Positions 31,386 to 36,368 of a DNA stretch of 36,368 nucleotides are shown piece after piece; positions within the stretch are counted from its first letter, which is position 1; every line of letters starts with the position of its first letter. The notes under the pieces are model-generated. The model was not told the origin of the DNA. It worked only from the letters and a program-made list of their open reading frames with translations, and did no database searches. Origin of the DNA: JAENVT01 sp031412355 (lineage in GTDB: Bacteria > Actinomycetota > Acidimicrobiia > Acidimicrobiales > Ilumatobacteraceae); NCBI GenBank assembly GCA_031412355.1, contig JANOCR010000090.1, positions 1 through 36,368 of the forward strand, read 5' to 3'. Both the position numbers and the translations under genes were made by a program.

Positions 31386-32400
31386 CGTCGGCGACCTTCT
31401 GCTTGCCGGCGCCCAGGAATGGCATCATCGCCCGAAGCCGGGCGCCGACTTCTTCGATCTGGTGCACGCGGCCCGCTTCGCGCAGACCGTTGAAGTTGAT
31501 GCGACCGGCCTCGCTCTCGGCGACCCACTCCTTGGCGAACTTGCCGGACTGGATCTCTTTGAGGATCTTCTTCATCTCCAACTTGGTCTTGGCATTGACG
31601 ACGCGCGGACCGCGGGTGACGTCGCCGTACTCGGCGGTGTCACTGATCGAGTAACGCATGCCGGCGATGCCTTCCTCGTACATCAGGTCGACGATCAGCT
31701 TCACCTCGTGCAGGCACTCGAAGTAGGCCATCTCCGGCTGGTACCCGGCATCGACCAGCGTCTCGAACCCGGCCTGCACCAGCGACGTCAGCCCCCCGCA
31801 CAACACGACCTGCTCGCCGAAGAGATCGGTCTCGGTCTCTTCGCTGAAGGTGGTCTCGATCACGCCGGCACGTGCGCCACCGATTGCCTCGGCGTAGCTG
31901 AGCGCCAGCGCGTGGGCACCACCCGTAGCGTCCTGGTGAACGGCGATGAGGCAGGGCACACCGCCACCCTCGATGTAGGTCCGGCGCACCAGATGACCGG
32001 GGCCTTTCGGGGCGATCATGATGACGTCGACGGTTTTCGGCGGGCGAATGCGCTTGAAGCGGATGTTGAACCCGTGAGCGAAGGCCAACGCCTTGCCCTT
32101 GCGCATGTGCGGCTTGATGAACTCCTCGTAGGTGGCCTTCTGCTCGGTGTCGGGCATGGTCAGCATGATGACGTTGGCCCACTTCGCGGCGGCCCCGATG
32201 TCCATCACGGTCAGGCCGGCGGCCTGCGCCTTCTCGGCCGACTTGCTGCCTTCGCGCAGGCCAACCACCACCGGAACGCCGGACTCCTTGAGGTTCAACG
32301 CGTGCGCATGACCCTGCGAGCCGTAGCCGATGATGGCAACCTTGCGATCCCGAATGATCGACGGATCGGCGTCCGCCTCGTAGTACATCTTCGCGGCCAT
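31372..32400 (-). CDS. ilvC: Ketol-acid reductoisomerase, class I
   Basis: A 342-residue NADPH- and Mg-dependent enzyme that isomerises and reduces acetolactate or acetohydroxybutyrate in valine, leucine and isoleucine synthesis. The nucleotide motif is IIGYGSQGHAHALNL (23-37); MIAPKGPGH and ETDLFGEQ (metal-binding aspartate and glutamates) and EVKLIVDLMYEEG follow. The length is that of class I enzymes. ATG at 32400 begins MAAKMYYEADAD; the frame runs upstream through ilvN without homology. AAAGG lies about ten bases upstream. It is the last gene of ilvB-ilvN-ilvC. Confidence 0.96.
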   Translation of the reverse strand: MAAKMYYEADADPSIIRDRKVAIIGYGSQGHAHALNLKESGVPVVVGLREGSKSAEKAQAAGLTVMDIGAAAKWANVIMLTMPDTEQKATYEEFIKPHMRKGKALAFAHGFNIRFKRIRPPKTVDVIMIAPKGPGHLVRRTYIEGGGVPCLIAVHQDATGGAHALALSYAEAIGGARAGVIETTFSEETETDLFGEQVVLCGGLTSLVQAGFETLVDAGYQPEMAYFECLHEVKLIVDLMYEEGIAGMRYSISDTAEYGDVTRGPRVVNAKTKLEMKKILKEIQSGKFAKEWVAESEAGRINFNGLREAGRVHQIEEVGARLRAMMPFLGAGKQKVADVSGG

Positions 32401-32401
32401 C

Positions 32402-32956
32402 TCAGCCAGCCTTTCCGTATTCGTTCTTCTTGGAGTTTGAGTTCGTGGCACGCAGGCGTGCTTCACGATCGAGCTTGGGCAGCGCCACCCGCCCGGTGCG
32501 CTGCAGCTCCACGATGCCATATCCGGCCAGCAGTTCTTCAAAATCGTCGAGCTTGTCGGGATGACCATCGAGGCTGATTGTGATGGCCTCGGTACCGACT
32601 GCAAGGATCTTGCCCTCGAAGATCGTTGCCAGCTCCACGATCTGGCCACGATGGTCGGGCGTGCTACGCACCGTGGCCAGCAACAGTTCACGTTCGACCG
32701 AACGGCGCGGGTCGAGCTCGCTGATCTTGACCACTTCGATCAGTTTGAACAGCTGCTTGGTGATCTGTTCGAGCGGCGACGAATCGACGTCGACGACGAT
32801 CGTGATGCGGCTGAAACCTTCTTCTTCTGCGGGGGCAACTGCCAACGAGAAGATGTTGTAATCGCGTCGGGCGAACAGCCCGGCGACGCGTGCCAGGACG
32901 CCGGGCCGGTTCTGCACGAGCACCGACAGGATGTGGTGATTCATGTCGGTGGTCAC
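32402..32956 (-). CDS. ilvN: Acetolactate synthase regulatory (small) subunit
   Basis: A 184-residue small subunit that binds valine and activates IlvB. The ACT domain reads HILSVLVQNRPGVLARVAGLF, then YNIFSLAVAPAE and ITIVVDVDSSPLEQITKQL; the C-terminal ALS_ss domain follows from about residue 90. GTG at 32956 overlaps the ilvB stop (GTGA) and GGAAGGG lies nine bases upstream, so I prefer it over ATG at 32944. The C-terminus ends one base before the ilvC start. Confidence 0.94.
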   Translation of the reverse strand: MTTDMNHHILSVLVQNRPGVLARVAGLFARRDYNIFSLAVAPAEEEGFSRITIVVDVDSSPLEQITKQLFKLIEVVKISELDPRRSVERELLLATVRSTPDHRGQIVELATIFEGKILAVGTEAITISLDGHPDKLDDFEELLAGYGIVELQRTGRVALPKLDREARLRATNSNSKKNEYGKAG

Positions 32957-34701
32957 TTCAGCGCACCCTTCCGAGGCATCTGCGAATCGGGAAGGATCAG
33001 ATCGTCGTTGCCCATCCCTGCCGGCACCATCGGGAAGACCTTCTCGCGGGCGTCGACCCGGAAGTCGACCACCACCGGACGGTCGTCGATGGAGTTGGCC
33101 TTGTCGATCGCCGGCTGCACCTCTTCGGGAGAGTCGACGCGGATGCCGACGCACCCCATGGCTTCCGCCCACTTGACGAAATCTGGAAGCTCGGGCGACA
33201 GGTACACCTCGCTGTAGCGCTCGTCGTAGAACATCTCCTGCCACTGACGAACCATGCCCAAGTAGCTGTTGTTCAAGATGCCGACCTTGATCGGGATTCG
33301 CTCGACGCTTGCCGTGACCAGTTCCTGCGCTGTCATCTGGAAGCAGCCGTCGCCGTCGATGGCCCAAACGGTGCGGTCGGGTCGGCCGACCTTCGCGCCG
33401 ATGGCGGCAGGAACGCTGAATCCCATCGTGCCGAGACCCCCGGAGTTGACCCAGGTGTACGGCTCGTTGAACCGCCAGTACTGTGACGACCACATCTGAT
33501 GCTGGCCGACCCCGCTGACCAAGATGGTGCCTTCCGGCGCGTTGTCGCGAAGCTGCTCGAGGCAGAACTGCGGCTTCAACGCCTCGCCCGGCTCGCTGGC
33601 CTCATAGGAGAGAGGGAACTGCTCGCGCCAACCGCTGATGCGGCTCTTCCACGCGCCGATGTCGGTCTGCACCGCGCCACCCTCCAGCAGGTCGCGGATC
33701 GCCTTGATGAGCTCCTCGATCACCAGACGACAGTCGCCGACGATCGGCACGTCGGGCTTGCGCACCTTGCCCTGTTCGGCCGGATCGATGTCGACATGGA
33801 TCACCTTCGCGTCGGGCGCGAACGTCGACACCTTGCCGGTGATGCGGTCGTCGAAGCGGGCACCGAGCGTGATCAACAGATCGCTGCGCTGCAACGCGGT
33901 GATCGCCGTTGCGTTGCCGTGCATGCCAGGCATGCCGAGGCACAGCGGATGATCGTCGGGGAAGGCGCCGCGAGCCATCAGCGTCGTGACGACGTGGATG
34001 TCGGTCATCTCTGCCAACTCGCGCAACGCCTCGGCAGCGCGGGCCTTCAAGATGCCGCCGCCGACGTAGAGGATCGGTCGCTCTGCGGCCAGGATCAACT
34101 TGGCCGCCTCCTTGATCATGCGCGGGTGGCCCTTCATGTTGGGGCGGTAGCCGGGCAGGCTGTCGATGACCTCGGCATCGGTGGGCCAGTACCACTCCAT
34201 CGAGTTCTGCAGCACGTCTTTGGGCACGTCGATAAGGGTCGGGCCGGGCCGGCCGGTGGTGGCGACGCGGAAGGCTTGACGCACGGCCATCGGCAGGTTC
34301 TGCGCCGACATCACCAGTTCGTTGTGCTTGGTGACGCTGCGGGTGATCCCCACCGTGTCGCACTCCTGGAAGGCGTCGGTGCCGATCGCCGTGGTCGGCA
34401 CCTGGCCGGTGATGCACACCATCGGAATCGAGTCCATGTAGGCATCACAGAGCGGCGTGACCATGTTGGTAGCGGCCGGACCGCTGGTGACCATGGCAAC
34501 GCCGGGACGACCGGTGACGTGGGCGTAACCCTCGGCCATGTGGCCTGCGCCTTGCTCGTGGCGTACAAGGATGTGGCGAATCGAGGAGTCGAGCAGCGGA
34601 TCGTAGGCAGGCAGGATGCAGCCGCCCGGCAGCCCGAACATCACTTCCACGCCCTCCATCTCGAGGGCTTTGATCAGGGCTTGAGCCCCTGTGATCTTCA
34701 T
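32953..34701 (-). CDS. ilvB: Acetolactate synthase catalytic (large) subunit
   Basis: A 582-residue ThDP- and FAD-dependent enzyme, the committed step of branched-chain amino acid synthesis. The N-terminal block VMFGLPGGCILP and RHEQGAGHMAEGYA (Glu49) activate ThDP; GMPGMHGN and ARFDDRITGKV mark the FAD region; the ThDP motif begins at IDGDGCFQM and ends NN. ATG at 34701 has GAGGAG nine bases upstream. It is paired with ilvN and ilvC and preceded by an attenuator. Confidence 0.96.
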   Translation of the reverse strand: MKITGAQALIKALEMEGVEVMFGLPGGCILPAYDPLLDSSIRHILVRHEQGAGHMAEGYAHVTGRPGVAMVTSGPAATNMVTPLCDAYMDSIPMVCITGQVPTTAIGTDAFQECDTVGITRSVTKHNELVMSAQNLPMAVRQAFRVATTGRPGPTLIDVPKDVLQNSMEWYWPTDAEVIDSLPGYRPNMKGHPRMIKEAAKLILAAERPILYVGGGILKARAAEALRELAEMTDIHVVTTLMARGAFPDDHPLCLGMPGMHGNATAITALQRSDLLITLGARFDDRITGKVSTFAPDAKVIHVDIDPAEQGKVRKPDVPIVGDCRLVIEELIKAIRDLLEGGAVQTDIGAWKSRISGWREQFPLSYEASEPGEALKPQFCLEQLRDNAPEGTILVSGVGQHQMWSSQYWRFNEPYTWVNSGGLGTMGFSVPAAIGAKVGRPDRTVWAIDGDGCFQMTAQELVTASVERIPIKVGILNNSYLGMVRQWQEMFYDERYSEVYLSPELPDFVKWAEAMGCVGIRVDSPEEVQPAIDKANSIDDRPVVVDFRVDAREKVFPMVPAGMGNDDLILPDSQMPRKGALK

Positions 34702-34730
34702 GTTGTCGTCTCCTCTTCCTGAGTTGCCCC

Positions 34731-34762
34731 GAAAAACCAAACGGCCTCCCGGATGGGAGGCC
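34731..34762 (-). terminator. Attenuator terminator in the ilvB leader
   Basis: On the minus strand GGCCTCCC-ATCC-GGGAGGCC (34762-34743) is a perfect 8-bp stem with a 4-nt loop, followed by GTTTGGTTTTT. This is the best intrinsic terminator in the window. It lies after the leader peptide and about 30 nt before ilvB, the expected place for an attenuator. Confidence 0.88.
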
Positions 34763-34764
34763 AA

Positions 34765-34790
34765 GATGCACGCATATGTGGGCGTGCATC
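34765..34790 (-). promoter_or_regulatory. Leader hairpin upstream of the ilvB attenuator
   Basis: GATGCACGC (34790-34782, minus strand) pairs perfectly with GCGTGCATC (34773-34765) around an 8-nt loop. Its 5' arm overlaps the last base of the leader peptide stop codon, so ribosome position would control its formation. This is the classical place for a pause or anti-antiterminator stem. The competing antiterminator pairing is not obvious by eye. Confidence 0.7.
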
Positions 34791-34831
34791 TACATGAGTA
34801 CTACGACAATCGAGGTGATTTCGGCACGCAT
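34790..34831 (-). CDS. ilvB operon leader peptide
   Basis: A 13-codon frame reading MRAEITSIVVVLM and then TAG. Six of 13 residues are Ile, Val or Leu, with VVVL consecutive, which is what a translation-sensing leader for branched-chain amino acid attenuation needs. It is followed at once by the leader hairpin and the terminator. Such ilvB leaders are known in other actinobacteria, for example corynebacteria. No ribosome binding site precedes the ATG. Confidence 0.88.
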   Translation of the reverse strand: MRAEITSIVVVLM

Positions 34832-34838
34832 TGATCGT

Positions 34839-34868
34839 AGTGTGCCATGGTCTGCGGCCAACGCGCAA
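34839..34868 (-). promoter_or_regulatory. Candidate ilv operon promoter
   Basis: On the minus strand TTGCGC (34868-34863) and CACACT (34844-34839) are separated by 18 bp. A start near 34832 would put the leader peptide ATG one base from the 5' end. The hexamers are weak matches, so this is tentative. Confidence 0.3.
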
Positions 34869-34893
34869 CCTTGCCCCTACAGATTCGACCGGG

Positions 34894-35883
34894 TTAGGGC
34901 GTCCGGTTGAACTCGGCGTAAAGAACGGACCCGTTGATCATGTTGGCGCCGGTGCCGGGGAACTGCCTGGTCACAGTGTTCGGTCCGGCCGTCGTGCTGG
35001 TGACCGGCAGTTCGACGATCTGCCATCCGTTGGCGCGAGCGATGTTTCGTACCTCGACGATGTCGAGGCCGACGACGTTCTGGACCTGTTGGACGTTGAG
35101 TTGGTCGAGCGTCGCCGTCACAGTGGCCAGATCGCGTTGTGCTGTCTGCAGTTGAGTCGTTGTCGAACTCAGCTGGGTTTGAAGCTCGGCGATCCTCGCG
35201 GCGTCGGCCTGCTGCTGGGCGGAACCGTTGCCGTCCAGAGTCGCCTGCAGGCTGTCGCGCTCGGCTTGGGCAGCTGCGAGGTCGGTTTTCAGCGTCGTTG
35301 TCGCTTCCTGCAGCGTCACAACGTCGGCGGCGAGTTGATCGCGCTCGGCGGTCAACGCGTCGATCGCGGCCTGCGAGTCGGCGTCGCCGGCCGACATCGT
35401 GAGCAACTGATCGAGCTTGGGGAACGGCGTCGGAAGCACGACCTGGCCCTCCTCTTCCGCCTGGGCCAGCAGCAGGGTGAAGACGTCGTCGACGCGCTGA
35501 TCGACGGCCGCCTGATCGACCACGCCGGTATCTGTCGGCGCGAGTGTCGAACTCGTCGAGAACTGTTCCTCACCGTCGCGTGTGGCTCGTCCGATCAGGA
35601 ACCCGGCCGCGCCACCAATGAGCAACGCGACCAGTCCCGATACGAGTACAGGCCCCCACATGCGGTCCCGCGGGTAGACGGCGTAGGGGTCCACGGGCGC
35701 CGGAACGGGATCGACGTAGACGACCGGCTGGGCCGCAGGCATCACCGGTGCCGCCACGACCGGTTGTACAACGGTCGGTTCGTACAATCGATCGCTGGGA
35801 TCGGAGGCCGGCACGATGACGACCGGCTCACTCGAAGGCATCGCCTTGAGCCGATCAATGGACTGAGGGTTGTCGCGCTCCAT
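34894..35883 (-). CDS. Membrane-anchored coiled-coil protein with a C-terminal PASTA domain
   Basis: A 329-residue protein: a Pro/Val-rich cytoplasmic N-terminus (to about 75), one membrane helix (WGPVLVSGLVALLIGGAAGFLIG, 76-98), an extracytoplasmic Ala/Gln/Thr-rich coiled coil (about 165-255) and a single PASTA domain (about 262-329: VQNVVGLDIVEVRNIARANG to NGSVLYAEF). PASTA domains bind peptidoglycan fragments in Ser/Thr kinases and penicillin-binding proteins; neither a kinase nor a transpeptidase domain is present here. A sensor, scaffold or cell-wall anchor role is an inference. ATG at 35883 is favoured (TACGAC ends 6 nt upstream); a TTG at 35904 is an alternative. Confidence 0.75.
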   Translation of the reverse strand: MERDNPQSIDRLKAMPSSEPVVIVPASDPSDRLYEPTVVQPVVAAPVMPAAQPVVYVDPVPAPVDPYAVYPRDRMWGPVLVSGLVALLIGGAAGFLIGRATRDGEEQFSTSSTLAPTDTGVVDQAAVDQRVDDVFTLLLAQAEEEGQVVLPTPFPKLDQLLTMSAGDADSQAAIDALTAERDQLAADVVTLQEATTTLKTDLAAAQAERDSLQATLDGNGSAQQQADAARIAELQTQLSSTTTQLQTAQRDLATVTATLDQLNVQQVQNVVGLDIVEVRNIARANGWQIVELPVTSTTAGPNTVTRQFPGTGANMINGSVLYAEFNRTP

Positions 35884-35984
35884 CTCCAAGTCGTACCCGC
35901 GCAAGGGCGCGTCTCAAACCACCGAGCGCCGTTTGGTCCACCGGCCGCAGTCGGAAGTCCGCGGTCACGCACGCCGCAACACAC

Positions 35985-36089
35985 GATTGTGGGACCGATT
36001 CGTGCCATCGCAGGCGTGTTAGCGCGCCCAATCAATCCTTGTGGGCGCGGCTTTGGCCATCACAGGCGTGTTAGCGCGCCCAATCAAGG
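35985..36089. repeat. Two further copies of the dispersed palindromic repeat
   Basis: Copies at about 35985-36033 and 36037-36089 share the core GCCATCNCAGGCGTGTTAG and the right arm GCGCGCCCAATCAA. In the second, TGGGCGCG (36042-36049) pairs with CGCGCCCA (36075-36082), and CCTTG pairs with CAAGG outside it. The first has a weaker left arm (GATTGTGGG). They match the copies at 18855-18951 in the core and the arms. They lie between the PASTA gene and the DUF1801 gene; the remainder of this gap (35884-35984) shows nothing recognisable. Confidence 0.85.
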
Positions 36090-36092
36090 CTT

Positions 36093-36368
36093 CTACTGGC
36101 GCTTCTTGGGCGATGATCTCTTGGCTGCGGCCTGATCAGCGGCTTCCTTGGCTCGCAGTTTGGCAATGCCTTCGATCAGCTTCACGGGAACGGGTTCACC
36201 GAGTGGGAACCGGATCGTGCCCTTGCTGACCGCGTATGACGCAAGGTCGTCCTTGAACGCTTCGAGCACTCGCGCAGTGGCCGGATACAACGAGTAGTGC
36301 TGCTTCCATCCGGCGAAATAGATCACGGCGCCACCATGGAGCTTGTAGGCGGGGATCTGGTAGCTGAT
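36093..36368 (-). CDS. DUF1801 (YdhG-like) protein, 5' end outside window
   Basis: The frame is open to the right edge; 91 codons are visible. ISYQIPAYKLHGGAVIYFAG, then HYSLYPATARVLEAF and SKGTIRFPLGEPVP with a final helix IAKLRAKEA are the blocks of the DUF1801 family, small proteins (about 120-150 residues) related to the Bacillus iron chaperone-like Fra. The function of most members is unknown. The C-terminus has a basic tail, SSPKKRQ. The true start lies outside. Confidence 0.85.
   Translation of the reverse strand: MSYQIPAYKLHGGAVIYFAGWKQHYSLYPATARVLEAFKDDLASYAVSKGTIRFPLGEPVPVKLIEGIAKLRAKEAADQAAAKRSSPKKRQ

Noticed and set aside
1..36368. tRNA, rRNA or insertion-sequence genes
   Set aside because: No cloverleaf-like or rRNA-like stretch, transposase motif or target-site duplication was noticed; a tRNA scan was not possible.

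Overview
The window is GC-rich, gene-dense DNA from an actinobacterium, most likely an Acidimicrobiia-type lineage. This is an inference from gene content: a mycobacterial-type SerC, an IlvG-like acetolactate synthase homologue, a mycothiol-dependent maleylpyruvate isomerase-fold protein, a PAC2-family protein, a PASTA-domain membrane protein and a WXG100-like protein. Many neighbouring genes overlap by ATGA, GTGA or TTGA, and most convergent pairs share or abut their stop codons. Several genes lack a Shine-Dalgarno sequence and instead carry a TANNNT box 6-10 nt before the start codon, which suggests leaderless transcripts.

Layout. 1-5100: the 3' end of an RmlD-like reductase converges on a minus-strand tldD-tldE pair, which follows an IlvG-like ThDP enzyme. 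5100-5800: a decay scar with the N-terminus of an NTPase joined out of frame to an NTF2/SnoaL-like fragment. 5876-9411: dxs, a crotonase-fold protein and a HisN-like phosphatase. 9415-9523: a perfect tandem 47-bp repeat. 9608-12870: a Cys/Met-type PLP enzyme and an alpha/beta hydrolase converge on nfuA, with an SDR behind it. 13016-17948: an EamA transporter, then a TPP riboswitch straddling its stop codon, then thiN-thiB-thiP-thiQ. 17906-18852: a universal stress protein divergent from a GNAT acetyltransferase. 18855-18951: two palindromic repeats. 19005-20812: a three-gene cluster that starts with a WXG100-like protein. 20784-22750: a shortened CopC-CopD protein and a DinB/MDMPI-fold protein. 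22797-25916: gnd-zwf and cobO. 25917-30563: an aspartate aminotransferase-like gene divergent from serC and a PAC2 gene, then metY. 30610-30681: a remnant of an acyl-CoA synthetase C-terminus. 30765-36368: a membrane protein, ilvC-ilvN-ilvB (minus strand) behind a leader-peptide attenuator, a PASTA protein, two more palindromic repeats and a partial DUF1801 gene.

Functional coherence. The thi locus reads as a TPP-repressed import and pyrophosphorylation route for thiamine. The window also encodes three ThDP-dependent enzymes (Dxs, IlvB, IlvG-like). Branched-chain amino acid synthesis (ilvBNC) appears controlled by translation of a 13-residue leader peptide rich in Ile, Val and Leu. gnd-zwf supplies oxidative pentose-phosphate flux; serC, aat and metY feed serine, aspartate and sulfur amino acid metabolism.

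The least explained items are a dispersed palindromic repeat family (3422-3469, 18855-18951, 35985-36089), the separate tandem repeat at 9415-9523, the WXG100-like three-gene cluster, and two gene remnants.
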